From assembly GCA_049965615.1 (NCBI GenBank), contig JBMFWD010000036.1:1-33831 (forward strand): a stretch of DNA of 33,831 nucleotides. The letters run 5' to 3'. Shown piece after piece: positions 23,101 to 31,753 of this stretch; positions within the stretch are counted from its first letter, which is position 1; each line of letters opens with the position of its first letter. Under the pieces are notes generated by a model that had not been told where the DNA came from, did no database searches, and saw only the letters and a list, made by a program, of their open reading frames with translations. This stretch comes from Acidobacterium sp049965615. Its GTDB lineage: Bacteria > Acidobacteriota > Terriglobia > Terriglobales > Acidobacteriaceae. The position numbers were made by a program, and so were the translations under genes.

Positions 23101-25071
23101 ATGTCCCATCGCACCCTCCGCCGCTGCCTCGTCCTGCTGATCCTCCTCACCGTCAGCCCGCTCTTCGCGCAGACCTTCCACCTCGGCGCCAGTCCGCAGC
23201 GCATCCTCTCCCTCAACGGCAAGTGGCGCTTCCATCCCGGCGACAACCCCCAATGGGCATCCCCCAACTTCAACGACTCCGCATGGCCGCTCCTCAACAG
23301 CGATGAATCCTGGATCTACCAGGGCTATCCCAATCTCAGCGGCTACGCCTGGTACCGCTTCACCATCCAGATCCCCGCCAGCTCACCCGCCCTCTCCATC
23401 AACCTGCCGCCCATCTACACCGGCTATCAGTTATTCGAGAATGGCCGCCTCATCGGCTCCGCCGGCAACACGCATCCCACCTTTGCCGTCATCACGCCCC
23501 GCTCACAGATCTTTCCCATCATCGGCACACCCGCAAAAACCCCGCAAACCATCCTCATCGCTCTGCGTGTATGGCACTCGCCCTTATGGTCGAGTTACGC
23601 CGGAGGAGGCCCGGAAGAAGCCGGCGGCCTCGTCGGCCCCTCCAATATCCTCAACAGTATCCATTCCCTTCGGCACGACGCCCAGCTCAATTACTACGCG
23701 GACGAGTACATCACCGCATTCCTCAGCGGCATCATCGGTTTCGTCATTCTCGTTCTCTTCCTGCTCCGCCCAACGGAACGCGAATATCTCTGGTTTGCAA
23801 TCATTCAAATCGCCAACTGCGCCGGGTACATCCTCACCCTCATCCACGGCCCGGCCAACTTGCTGCCCATCCCCATCTTCGACCTGTTTACTGCAATCCT
23901 GCTCGCCGTCGTCTGGGTAGCCAGCCTCTATTTCTTCTCCGTAACACTCCGCGCACGCCGCGGCCTCTGGTTCCGGCTCTCTCTCGTACTCGCCGTCCTC
24001 AGCCCCGTATTCATTCCCCTCTACTGGCCCGGCTGGCTCTCCATTCCCGTCTCATCGCTGCTCTCCGTCGCCTGCATCCTTCCCTCGACCCTTTGGATTC
24101 TCGCCCTCCTCACACGCCGCAGCCTGCGCCGCGACCCAGACGCACTTATCCTGCTCGCGCCCGCAGCTCTCAAATACGGCTACTCCATCCTGCAAACCGT
24201 CCTCGGATCCATCGCCCAGTTCCATCCCGTCAACTTCATGAGCTGGGTCTTCGGCGTATACATTCCCGTCTATCCGTTCCATCTCACCCTCACCACCATC
24301 TTCAACATACTCTTCCTCGTCGCGCTGCTCATCTTCCTCATCCGCCGCTTCTCCCAGGCGCGCGGCCGCGAAGAGCACTTCAACAACCAGCTCGACGCCG
24401 CCCGCCATATCCAGCAAATGCTCATTCCCGAGTCCGCCCCCGCCATTCCCGGCTTCAACATCAACGCCATCTACATCCCCGCCGACATCGTAGGCGGCGA
24501 CTTCTTCCAGCAGATTCCCGACGGCAACGGCGGCATCACCCTCATCATCGGCGACGTCTCCGGCAAAGGACTCCCCGCCGCCATGATGGTCTCCCTCATC
24601 GTCGGAGTCATCCATTCGGAAGCCGCCCGCACCACCGACCCCGCCGAAATCCTCACCGCCCTCAACGAGCGCCTCATCGCCCAGCCCCACGAAGGCTTCG
24701 CCACCTGCCTCGCAGCTCACCTCTCGCCTCAGGGACTCCTCCGCCTCGCCTGCGCCGGCCACATTCCTCCCTTCCGCAGCGGCAATGCCACAGAAATGGA
24801 AGGCTCGCTCCCCATCGGCGTCGTCCCCGGCGCCGAACCCTCCACACTCACCCTCCAGCTCGAACCCAACGACCGCCTCACCTTCATCTCAGACGGAGTC
24901 CTCGAAGCCCAATCCCTCTCCGGTGAACTCTTCGGCTTCGACCGCACCCGCAACTGCAGCACCATGTCCGCTACAGAAATCGCCGAAATGGCCCTCCGGT
25001 TCGGCCAGGAAGACGACATCACCGTGCTCACCATCGACTTCCAGCCACAACCCCAACCCACCCCCGCCTGA
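23101..25071 (+). CDS. 7TM-type receptor with SpoIIE PP2C phosphatase domain
   Basis: The 656-residue protein has a signal peptide (about 1-23), an outside beta-rich domain (about 30-190) that begins 'LSLNGKWRFHPGDNPQWASPNFNDSAWPLL', like the sugar-binding jelly-roll of beta-galactosidases, and about seven hydrophobic helices (205-415). A linker helix 'EEHFNNQLDAARHIQQMLIP' leads into the SpoIIE/PP2C domain (about 440-650). Metal-binding residues are visible: Asp462 and Asp467 in PADIVGGDFF, and Asp485 in GDVSGKGLPAAM. SpoIIE-type domains remove phosphate from Ser or Thr of anti-sigma antagonists, so it likely turns an outside signal into partner switching. The ligand is unknown, and no partner-switch gene is nearby. 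Confidence 0.88.
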   Translation: MSHRTLRRCLVLLILLTVSPLFAQTFHLGASPQRILSLNGKWRFHPGDNPQWASPNFNDSAWPLLNSDESWIYQGYPNLSGYAWYRFTIQIPASSPALSINLPPIYTGYQLFENGRLIGSAGNTHPTFAVITPRSQIFPIIGTPAKTPQTILIALRVWHSPLWSSYAGGGPEEAGGLVGPSNILNSIHSLRHDAQLNYYADEYITAFLSGIIGFVILVLFLLRPTEREYLWFAIIQIANCAGYILTLIHGPANLLPIPIFDLFTAILLAVVWVASLYFFSVTLRARRGLWFRLSLVLAVLSPVFIPLYWPGWLSIPVSSLLSVACILPSTLWILALLTRRSLRRDPDALILLAPAALKYGYSILQTVLGSIAQFHPVNFMSWVFGVYIPVYPFHLTLTTIFNILFLVALLIFLIRRFSQARGREEHFNNQLDAARHIQQMLIPESAPAIPGFNINAIYIPADIVGGDFFQQIPDGNGGITLIIGDVSGKGLPAAMMVSLIVGVIHSEAARTTDPAEILTALNERLIAQPHEGFATCLAAHLSPQGLLRLACAGHIPPFRSGNATEMEGSLPIGVVPGAEPSTLTLQLEPNDRLTFISDGVLEAQSLSGELFGFDRTRNCSTMSATEIAEMALRFGQEDDITVLTIDFQPQPQPTPA

Positions 25072-25153
25072 TTTCACCTGACCAAAGCAAAAAGTCCACA
25101 CCCGCCCTCGCCAATTCCTATACAGAACTGGTACCCTCTTTGGAACATAAGCC

Positions 25154-25178
25154 GGGGGTGCGCGATACACCCCCTTTT
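25154..25178 (+). terminator. Hairpin with T-run in the rhaT leader
   Basis: GGGGGTG (25154-25160) pairs perfectly with CACCCCC (25168-25174), followed by TTTT. It lies between the phosphatase gene and rhaT, 20 bp before the rhaT start. It can serve as the terminator of the phosphatase gene or as an attenuator of rhaT. Confidence 0.5.
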
Positions 25179-25197
25179 CACCCTCAGGAGTCTCCGC

Positions 25198-26229
25198 ATG
25201 CCTTCGATCGTCGCAGGAATTGGCTGGCACATGATTGGCGCAGCCTGTGCCGCGTCCTTCTACGCACCCATTGAGAAAGTCAAAAGCTGGTCATGGGAAT
25301 CCACATGGGCCATCGCCGGAATCTTCTCCTGGGTCATCCTGCCCATCAGTGTCAGCCTTATGCTCCTGCCCAACTTCGGAGCCTTCTATTCCAGCATCCC
25401 CTGGGCCGTCCTCATTCCCGTCTTCCTCTTCGGCTGCATGTGGGGCATCGGCAACGTCAACTACGGACTCACGATGCGCTACCTCGGCATGTCGCTCGGC
25501 ATCGGTGTCGCCATCGGTGTCACCCTCGTCGTAGGCACCCTCGTTCCGCCCATCATCCACGGCCAGTTGCTCGCCATCCTCGCCACCACCAGCGGCGCAT
25601 GGACCATGGCTGGCATCTTCACCGCCCTCATCGGCATCGGCGTCGTCACCTACGCCGGTCACCAGAAGGAACGCGCACAAAGCGTCGTCGTCGAAGAATT
25701 CAACCTCCGCAAAGGCCTCATCCTCGCCGTCCTCTGCGGCATCTTTTCCTCAGGCATGTCCTTCGCCATTGACGCCGCCCGCCCCATGGCCACCGCCGCC
25801 CATCAGCTCGGCGTCAATCCCCTCTACGACGCGCTCCCCGCCTACGTCATCATCATGGGCGGCGGCGCGCTCGTAAACTTCGCCTACTGCTTCTCCCGCC
25901 TCGGCTTCGTCAAAAACATCTCCATCGCGCGCGATCTCTCTCAACCCCGCCGCATCCTCCTCATCAACGCCGCACTCGCCGCTTCCGGCGGAATCATGTG
26001 GTACTTCCAGTTCTTCTTCTATGCATGGGGAGAGGCCAACGTGCCCAACCGCCTCTTCTTCATCAACTGGATGCTCCACATGAGCCTCTACGTCCTCTTC
26101 GGCGGCATCGTCGGCCTATCCCTCGGCGAGTGGCGCGGAGCAGGCAAGCGCCCCGTCCGCTGGCTCTGGGTCGGCATGCTCATCATCATCCTCGCCGCCA
26201 ACCTCATCGGCCTCGGCGCCACCGCATAA
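25198..26229 (+). CDS. rhaT: L-rhamnose/proton symporter RhaT
   Basis: RhaT brings L-rhamnose in with a proton. The 343-residue protein is the same length as E. coli RhaT (344) and clearly similar along its whole length: 'WHMIGAACAASFYAPIEKVKSWSWESTWAIAGIFSWVILP' at the start, 'GCMWGIGNVNYGLTMRYLGMSLGIG' in the middle, and 'GGIMWYFQFFFYAWGEA' and 'WMLHMSLYVLFGGIVGL' later. About ten hydrophobic helices fit the drug/metabolite transporter fold. CAGGAG 8 bp before the ATG supports the start. None of the rhamnose enzymes (RhaA, RhaB, RhaD) is nearby, so it must feed a pathway encoded elsewhere. Confidence 0.95.
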   Translation: MPSIVAGIGWHMIGAACAASFYAPIEKVKSWSWESTWAIAGIFSWVILPISVSLMLLPNFGAFYSSIPWAVLIPVFLFGCMWGIGNVNYGLTMRYLGMSLGIGVAIGVTLVVGTLVPPIIHGQLLAILATTSGAWTMAGIFTALIGIGVVTYAGHQKERAQSVVVEEFNLRKGLILAVLCGIFSSGMSFAIDAARPMATAAHQLGVNPLYDALPAYVIIMGGGALVNFAYCFSRLGFVKNISIARDLSQPRRILLINAALAASGGIMWYFQFFFYAWGEANVPNRLFFINWMLHMSLYVLFGGIVGLSLGEWRGAGKRPVRWLWVGMLIIILAANLIGLGATA

Positions 26230-26263
26230 CACCTCATCAGCCGATCCCATTTATCATCAGAAC

Positions 26264-26295
26264 CAAGATGGCTTCTCCACGGAGAAGCCATCTTG
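26264..26295. terminator. Near-perfect hairpin after rhaT
   Basis: A 15-bp perfect inverted repeat (26264-26278 with 26281-26295) has almost no loop and no T-run. It may act as a 3' stabiliser or a terminator, or be a mobile repeat. Confidence 0.45.
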
Positions 26296-26383
26296 CCGTT
26301 TACCCCGTCCCACAAAGCGCCCAATCCAAGGCACTATCCCCCACTTACTCCCCGTGGTATAACTTCCGCTGGGGAGAAACCGC

Positions 26384-27583
26384 ATGGACCAATTCGCCTA
26401 TAACGGCACGCAATCGCAGGTCTACCAGCTCACAACCGGAAGAAAGCTGCTCTACCTCATCATGTCTGCCTTCTACATCGGCCTCTCCGGATTCTTCCTC
26501 CTCAAATCCGGGCCCAATTCAACCGGGCGCGACTGGATCGACGGAATGAGCCTCATCTTCATACTGGCAGCCATCTTCCTCGCCGCCTACGCGCTCCGCA
26601 CGCGTCTCGTCCTCACCGGCGACCAAATGGAATTCCGCTCCACGCTGCGCACCCGCACCCTCGATCGCAATCAGATCGAAGGCATCCGCACCATGCGCAC
26701 TCGCAACGGCAGTTATACCCGTTTCTATCTCAAAGACAATCAAGGCACATTCACCATCCCCGCATCCATCACCAATCAGGACGGCGTCAGCCAGTGGCTC
26801 CAGTCCGTCACCAATCTCGACCAGCGCGACGCCGACAAGATCACCAGCGAACTGAGCCGCGAGCAAACCATCGCATCCGGTCAGACTGATCCATCCGCCC
26901 TGCTCGGCAACGCAAAAATCGCCATGTATGTCCTCACCGCCGTGGCCATTGTGGCTTCCTTCCTCGCCTTCCGTCAGACGCCCCCGCTGTTCTTTCCATC
27001 CGTCATCGTCCTCTGGCTCCTGCCGCTCGTTGGCATCGGACTGCTCTACCGCTTCCCTCTGCTCTACGCTGTCTTCAAGCAAAAGGCAGACCCCCGCGCC
27101 GAACTCAGCCTCGCAATCATGATCCCCGGCTTCGGCCTCCTCTTCGCCTTCAGCGCCGGAGAATCTTCCCACATCCTCCACTCCAGCCAGATCCTGATCT
27201 GGATCGCGGTGATCTTCATCGCCTTCGTCGTCGCCCTGCTGCAGCCCGCCCTCAGCAGCGTCAACCGTACCGGAGCCGTCATCGGAATCCTCGTCGCCGG
27301 AGCGCTCTACAGCATCGGCGTCATCCACACCGCGGACACCCTGCCCGACCACTCCATCCCCGAGCCCTTTCAAGCCCAGGTCCTCGACATGCACGAGTCC
27401 CACGGACGCAGCACCAGCTACTATCTCAGCATCGCCCCCTGGGGACCCGTCACCAACGGTACTGACGTCGAAGTCTCCTACCACACCTACCACTCCGTAT
27501 CCCCCGGAGACACCGTATGCATCAACCTCCACTCCGGATATCTCCAGGCCCCCTGGTACACCCTGCACACCTGTCCCCAATAA
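26384..27583 (+). CDS. Multi-pass membrane protein of unknown function
   Basis: I do not recognise this 399-residue protein. Two hydrophobic helices near 22-71 precede a soluble region whose strand pattern 'YALRTRLVLTGDQMEFRSTLRTRTLDRNQIEGIRTMRTRNGSYTRFYL' resembles a bacterial PH-like domain. Five or so helices follow between 178 and 325 (including YVLTAVAIVASFLAF and ILIWIAVIFIAFVVALL). The last ~70 residues form an outside-facing domain with two Cys (VCINLHSG, HTCPQ) that could form a disulfide. Native codon use. It lies about 150 bp after rhaT and is probably its own unit. Confidence 0.7.
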   Translation: MDQFAYNGTQSQVYQLTTGRKLLYLIMSAFYIGLSGFFLLKSGPNSTGRDWIDGMSLIFILAAIFLAAYALRTRLVLTGDQMEFRSTLRTRTLDRNQIEGIRTMRTRNGSYTRFYLKDNQGTFTIPASITNQDGVSQWLQSVTNLDQRDADKITSELSREQTIASGQTDPSALLGNAKIAMYVLTAVAIVASFLAFRQTPPLFFPSVIVLWLLPLVGIGLLYRFPLLYAVFKQKADPRAELSLAIMIPGFGLLFAFSAGESSHILHSSQILIWIAVIFIAFVVALLQPALSSVNRTGAVIGILVAGALYSIGVIHTADTLPDHSIPEPFQAQVLDMHESHGRSTSYYLSIAPWGPVTNGTDVEVSYHTYHSVSPGDTVCINLHSGYLQAPWYTLHTCPQ

Positions 27584-27713
27584 CTCCTCATCGCCAACAT
27601 GCTGGCGCAGGTCTCCGTTCCTGTCCTCCAGCTTTTCCGGGAAACGCGAGGTGTCTCATCGAGCCGTCACGATGCCGGCGCTCCTCATGGCATCCAACTC
27701 TCGTCATCCAATA

Positions 27714-27756
27714 AAAAAGCCCGCGTCTGCGCATCACTCGCGCAAACACGGGCTTT
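27714..27756 (-). terminator. Terminator of the alcohol dehydrogenase gene
   Basis: AAAGCCCG (27716-27723) pairs with CGGGCTTT (27749-27756) and the stem can be extended inward with one mismatch. On the minus strand the hairpin is followed by a run of six T, placed about 40 bp after the dehydrogenase stop. Confidence 0.7.
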
Positions 27757-27792
27757 CCCAGCGGCGCAGTTCGCGCCACTCTCTTCTCGTAA

Positions 27793-28848
27793 CTACGCCT
27801 TTAGCGAAGCCATGTCGATCACGAACCGGTACTTCACGTCCGACTTCAGCATCCGCTCATAAGCCTCGTTAATCTGCTGCATCGGAATCACTTCCACATC
27901 CGCCGTGATGTTGTTCTCGCCGCAAAAATCCAGCATCTCCTGCGTCTCGGCAATCCCGCCAATCAGAGAACCGGAAACGCTCCGCCGCGCAAAGATCAGC
28001 CCAAACGCCGCCACCGGCAGCGGCTTCTCCGGCGCGCCCACCAGTGTCAAATTACCATCACGCCGCAGCAGGTGCAGGTACGCATTCAGATCATGCTCCG
28101 CCGCCACAGCGTCCAGAATGAAATCAAAACTCCCCGCATGCTTGGCCATCTCGTTCGCATCGCGGGAAATCACAACCTCATCCGCGCCCAGCCGCAGCGC
28201 GTCTTCCTTCTTGCTCGGCGAAGTCGTAAACACCACCGTGTGCGCACCCAGCGCATGCGCAAACTTCACGCCCATGTGCCCCAGGCCGCCCAGGCCAACC
28301 ACGCCCACCTTCTGGCCCTTGGTCACGCCCCAGTGCCGCATCGGCGAATAAGTCGTAATCCCCGCGCAAAGCAGCGGAGCCGCGCCCGCCAGGTCCAGGT
28401 TCTCCGGAACCCGCAGCACAAAATTCTCCGTCACCACAATGCTGTCCGAGTAGCCGCCATACGTCACGCCGCCCAGGTGCTTGTCCGGCGCGTTGTAGGT
28501 AAACACTCCGCTCGGGCAAAACTGCTCCAGCCCGTCCTTGCAAGCCGGGCACGTCCCGTCGGAATCCACCAGGCAGCCCACTGCCGCCAGGTCACCCACC
28601 TTGAACTTCGTCACCGCCGAGCCCACCTTCGTCACACGGCCGACAATCTCGTGGCCCGGCACGCAGGGGTAAATCGTCGCCATCGCGGATTCCCACTCGT
28701 TCCGCACCGTATGCAAATCAGAGTGGCAAACACCGCAATACAAAATCTCAATCTGTACATCGTTAGGGGTTGGTTCGCGCCGCTCAATCACCGTGGAGGC
28801 GAGCGGCGAAGTCGCGCTTGCTGCAGAATAAGCCTTGGCTTTCGACAT
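27793..28848 (-). CDS. Zinc-dependent alcohol dehydrogenase, YahK/cinnamyl-alcohol type
   Basis: This 351-residue protein is a medium-chain NAD(P)-dependent dehydrogenase that interconverts aldehydes and alcohols. The catalytic zinc site is 'YCGVCHSDLH' (Cys41) and 'GHEIVG' (His66, Glu67). The cofactor motif 'VGVVGLGGLGHMGVKFA' is in the second half. The structural zinc cluster, four Cys in most relatives, reads Asp97, Cys100, Cys103, Cys111, so one Cys is replaced by Asp. The start at the MSKAK codon (28848) matches relatives; the longer frame to 28887 has no support. It stands alone and ends at the terminator at 27714. The true substrate is uncertain. Confidence 0.9.
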   Translation of the reverse strand: MSKAKAYSAASATSPLASTVIERREPTPNDVQIEILYCGVCHSDLHTVRNEWESAMATIYPCVPGHEIVGRVTKVGSAVTKFKVGDLAAVGCLVDSDGTCPACKDGLEQFCPSGVFTYNAPDKHLGGVTYGGYSDSIVVTENFVLRVPENLDLAGAAPLLCAGITTYSPMRHWGVTKGQKVGVVGLGGLGHMGVKFAHALGAHTVVFTTSPSKKEDALRLGADEVVISRDANEMAKHAGSFDFILDAVAAEHDLNAYLHLLRRDGNLTLVGAPEKPLPVAAFGLIFARRSVSGSLIGGIAETQEMLDFCGENNITADVEVIPMQQINEAYERMLKSDVKYRFVIDMASLKA

Positions 28849-28949
28849 AGTTTCTATTGGATGTCCCACACCCCCGCCGATATGCAAAATCCGGACTCCA
28901 TCGGCGCAAAATCCACTAGAAATTCACAAACTCCCAGGTCTCCATCGCG

Positions 28950-29291
28950 TCACCAAAGCACCACATGGAACACCACATGAATCAAAGCCAGCGCAAAAGC
29001 CCCCACCAGCGCCGACCACACGCTCTTCACCCGGAACCCCGGCACAATCGCGCCCGCCATCTTGATCATCAGCGCATTGATCAACAAAAACACCAGCCCC
29101 AAAGTCAGAATCCCCAGCGGTAAAAACACCAGCTTCAACAGCAGCCCCAGCGTCACGTTCAGCAGCCCGATCACCAACACCGCCACCAGCGCCGCCCCAA
29201 AATTCGCCACCTCGAACCCCGGCACAATCCACGTCACCACCAGCAGCACAAATCCATCCAGAACCCACTTCAGCAGCAGCCGCAGCAGCAT
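28950..29291 (-). CDS. Four-helix membrane protein, holin-superfamily IV-like
   Basis: This 113-residue protein is nearly all hydrophobic, with about four transmembrane helices (LLKWVLDGFVLLVVTWIVPG, FGAALVAVLVIGLLNVTLGL, VFLPLGILTLGLVFLLINAL and SALVGAFALALIHVVFHVVL). The pattern, with two 'PGF' turns, matches the common DUF/'phage holin family, 4 TMS' group found across bacteria. No phage gene is nearby, so a holin role should not be assumed. The ATG at 29291 is preferred because GGAGG lies 8 bp before it. Confidence 0.75.
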   Translation of the reverse strand: MLLRLLLKWVLDGFVLLVVTWIVPGFEVANFGAALVAVLVIGLLNVTLGLLLKLVFLPLGILTLGLVFLLINALMIKMAGAIVPGFRVKSVWSALVGAFALALIHVVFHVVLW

Positions 29292-29314
29292 CGCCAACCC
29301 CTCCTCTTCTCACG

Positions 29315-29342
29315 CACCGCTATCTACCATCTACCATAGACC
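29315..29342. repeat. Short heptamer repeat
   Basis: ATCTACC occurs at 29322-29328 and 29329-29335, then ATAGACC at 29336-29342, a 7-bp period. It lies between the four-helix protein gene and the secreted-protein gene at 29466. Confidence 0.45.
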
Positions 29343-29408
29343 CAGGCCCGCACCATGCTTCATTGTGTCCAAATGACCTGTCTCTTGCATCCGCGAAATA
29401 ACAGTTGT

Positions 29409-29460
29409 CATCCCGACCGAAGTTCGCTCGCCGCGGGCGGGCGAACGAAGCGGAGGAACC
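29409..29460. repeat. Palindromic repeat element that supplies a ribosome-binding site
   Basis: An 11-bp inverted repeat with one G-T (29422-29432 with 29436-29446, 3-nt loop) is embedded in a CATCCCGACCGAAG...CGGAGGAACC frame that resembles dispersed intergenic repeats in Acidobacteria. Its right end contributes GGAGG (29452-29456), the likely Shine-Dalgarno of the gene starting at 29466. Confidence 0.45.
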
Positions 29461-29465
29461 TGCTG

Positions 29466-30353
29466 TTGCTTTTTGCCAATTCCTGCGAAAAGTGCAACCT
29501 CAGCCTCTTCGCATCCCTGCTCCTCACCCCCACACTGCTCCTCGCGCAGACCAAACCCACGCGGCCCGCAACCCCGCCGCCCATCCCCAACGCCGCCACC
29601 CTCCTGCGTGAAGTCGTAGCCCATCAGCGCCAGATGGACGCCATCCGCGAAAACTACACCTACCGCGAGCAGCAGGTCATCCAGAAACTCGACAGCCACG
29701 GCCACATCCAATCCACCAAAACCAGCGACTTCCGCGTCTTCTTCGTCCACACCCACGAAATCAACGAACTCATCGGAAAGGACGGTCACCCGCTCAGTCC
29801 CGGCGAGCAGCGCAAGCAAGAAAAGACCGTGCAGCGCCTCATCGCCCAGGCCCAGAAAACTCCTCCAGGCCAATCCACCAGCGGACCGACCGTTTCTATC
29901 TCGCAACTGCTCGCCATCATGCAGCTATCCAGCCCCACCCGCACCACACTCGATGGACGCCCCACGCTCCTCTTCCACTTCACCGGCAACCACCACGCAT
30001 CCGTGCACGGCAAGGCTGAGAAGACCCTCCGCAACCTCGCCGGAACCATCTGGATCGACGAACACGATCTCCAGGTCCGCCGCCTCGACGCACTCTTTGA
30101 CTCCAACCTCCACATCGGCTGGGGCATCTTCACCGTAGACAAGGGCAGCACTTTTTCCTTCACCCAGCGCCCCATGCATGGCGGACTATGGCTCCCAGCC
30201 AACACCCACGTCCACCTCATCGCCCACGCCATCGCCTTCATCGGCTACCGCGCCAACATCACCATCACAGCCAGCGACTACAAAGTCTTCCACGCCACCG
30301 CCATCCAACTCCCTGGCGTCGCACACGTCCCCGCCACCACGCCCCAAAAATAA
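29466..30353 (+). CDS. Secreted protein of unknown function
   Basis: This 295-residue protein has a signal peptide ending LLLAQ, then a helix 'AATLLREVVAHQRQMDAIRENYTYREQQVIQKLD' and a beta-rich remainder (TTLDGRPTLLFHFTG, GTIWIDEHDLQVRRLDALF, GGLWLPANTHVHL). The late 'GTIWIDxxxxxVxRLxA' pattern resembles outer-membrane lipoprotein-sorting-like proteins (LolA-type fold), but I cannot confirm it. The start is uncertain: the longer frame from 29355 reads through a repeat element, so I chose the TTG at 29466 with GGAGG 9 bp upstream. A transcript could include the repeat hairpin. Confidence 0.6.
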   Translation: MLFANSCEKCNLSLFASLLLTPTLLLAQTKPTRPATPPPIPNAATLLREVVAHQRQMDAIRENYTYREQQVIQKLDSHGHIQSTKTSDFRVFFVHTHEINELIGKDGHPLSPGEQRKQEKTVQRLIAQAQKTPPGQSTSGPTVSISQLLAIMQLSSPTRTTLDGRPTLLFHFTGNHHASVHGKAEKTLRNLAGTIWIDEHDLQVRRLDALFDSNLHIGWGIFTVDKGSTFSFTQRPMHGGLWLPANTHVHLIAHAIAFIGYRANITITASDYKVFHATAIQLPGVAHVPATTPQK

Positions 30354-30404
30354 AGAAAGGCGCCAGGAGAAATTCCCCAGCGCCCATCTCTCGCTCAACT
30401 TGCA

Positions 30405-30902
30405 TTACTGGGGCTCCGCCGGCGGAGGCGGAGGAGGTGGCGGCTGCGTTCCCTGCCGCTGCCACCGCTGGTGCATGCGCTCCATCCGCTTCTGCATCAT
30501 CGCCTGCATCTTTGCCTGTTGCTCAGGGGTCAGCACGGCATCCACCTGCGCCTTGCTCTCCTTGTTGGCGGCCATCATCTGCTCGTGCATCTGCCGCATC
30601 TCCTGCGCGTGCTGCTTCCAGATCGCACGCATCTTCTGGTCACGCGCCACAAGAATCGGCTTCAGCTTCGCCTGCTGGTCCGCGGTCAAATCCAGCACCT
30701 TCGTCATGTGCGCCAGTTGCTCGTCGGGAGTCATCATCCGGTGATGCATCCCCCCGCGCATGCCGTGGTGCATACCGCCCATTCCCTGCTGCATCGGCGG
30801 CGGTGGCGGTGGCGGCGCGCTCTCCTGCGCAAACATGGGCACAGCGTTCATACCAAAAATCAGGCTGCCCACAAGGGCAAGCGTCATCAGTGTTCTTTTC
30901 AT
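30405..30902 (-). CDS. Periplasmic Spy/CpxP-like LTxxQ protein, Met- and His-rich
   Basis: This 165-residue protein has a signal peptide (about 1-26, ending MFAQ), a Pro run, then a Gly, Met and His-rich stretch (QQGMGGMHHGMRGGMHHRM). The helical core carries the two LTxxQ motifs of the Spy/CpxP family: 'LTADQQAKL' and 'LTPEQQAKM'. Family members are periplasmic chaperones or metal-responsive stress sensors. The HHGM/MHHRM runs could bind copper or other metals. GAGAGGA upstream supports the start at 30902. It ends in a poly-Pro tail. No CpxR or metal-resistance genes are alongside. Confidence 0.8.
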   Translation of the reverse strand: MKRTLMTLALVGSLIFGMNAVPMFAQESAPPPPPPPMQQGMGGMHHGMRGGMHHRMMTPDEQLAHMTKVLDLTADQQAKLKPILVARDQKMRAIWKQHAQEMRQMHEQMMAANKESKAQVDAVLTPEQQAKMQAMMQKRMERMHQRWQRQGTQPPPPPPPPAEPQ

Positions 30903-31030
30903 ATCCAGTTTCCTCTCCGTCGCCTGTCACGCTCTCACCATCTGCGCAAATCAAGCGACCGTGCAGGAGAGACGCACTTTTTCCGTCAAAGGCGCACACC
31001 GTAATTTACTTTTCTCAAATTTATTTTTTC

Positions 31031-31678
31031 TTATTTCTGCGCAACTTTTTTCTGCACAGGCAAATCCAGCGGCGGCATGTCCACCGGATTCGACCGCAAC
31101 CCGCAAGCCAGCAAATGCTCAATCCGCTGCCCCCGCGCAGGCAGCCACGCATACGCAAACACAGCCCGAAAATCATGCTCTCCCGGATAATTACAATGCG
31201 CGCAGCTCGGCTGGTAGGCAATCGCAGGATCATCCTTCATCCACTCCGTCCACTCATGCACACCATGCGCCGGAATCGTAATCGTCTTCACGTCGCTCGC
31301 CGTCGCATCCTTCGGTTGAAAGACAAACACCGGCCCATTTGCGTTCTCCGCATTCACCAGCGCCCCGCCGCGCCCGGCGCTCGCCCGCCACAACCACATA
31401 TGGTTTACTCGCGCATACCAGTGCGCGCTCGTCGGCACAGGCAGCACCAGCGTAATCGGATGCTCCGTCCGGTTCTCAATCTCAAACAAAAACCCCGGCC
31501 CATCCGCTGGCGTCTCCGCCGCCAGATAGTTCGCCGTAAACTGCACCGCCCGCCCGCACTGCGGAACCGTATCCCGCCCATGCACCGCCGCCATCGCCGG
31601 CAACGCGCAAATCGCGGCCAACAGCGTCATCGCCAAACCACCCCCAGTAGCTCTGCTCACTCGCATACCTATCCCCAT
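31031..31678 (-). CDS. Secreted cysteine-containing protein of unknown function
   Basis: This 215-residue protein starts at the ATG at 31678, seven bases after GGAGG (31686-31690). It has a signal peptide ending ALPAMA. The body is beta-rich (FLFEIENRTEHPITLVLPVPTSA) and contains 'PSCAHCNYPGEHDF', a CxxC followed by further Cys, in the second half, and an aromatic-rich 'HWYARVNHMWLW' region. CxxC in an exported protein suggests a redox or metal-binding site. It is not recognised. It lies upstream of the LTxxQ gene on the same strand, 128 bp apart. Confidence 0.6.
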   Translation of the reverse strand: MGIGMRVSRATGGGLAMTLLAAICALPAMAAVHGRDTVPQCGRAVQFTANYLAAETPADGPGFLFEIENRTEHPITLVLPVPTSAHWYARVNHMWLWRASAGRGGALVNAENANGPVFVFQPKDATASDVKTITIPAHGVHEWTEWMKDDPAIAYQPSCAHCNYPGEHDFRAVFAYAWLPARGQRIEHLLACGLRSNPVDMPPLDLPVQKKVAQK

Positions 31679-31753
31679 CAACACCCCTCCAGATTACCCG
31701 TTGAGATGGCAATTCCCCCGTATCTGCCGCATCTTTTTGGTACACTTCCCGCC

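Noticed and set aside
28950..29291. Prophage holin
   Set aside because: The four-helix family is common outside phages, and no lysis, capsid or integrase gene is nearby.
30188..31753. Upstream extension of the esterase frame
   Set aside because: It overlaps two well-supported minus-strand genes and translates to Arg/His/Pro-rich nonsense; the signal peptide at 31754 marks the true start.
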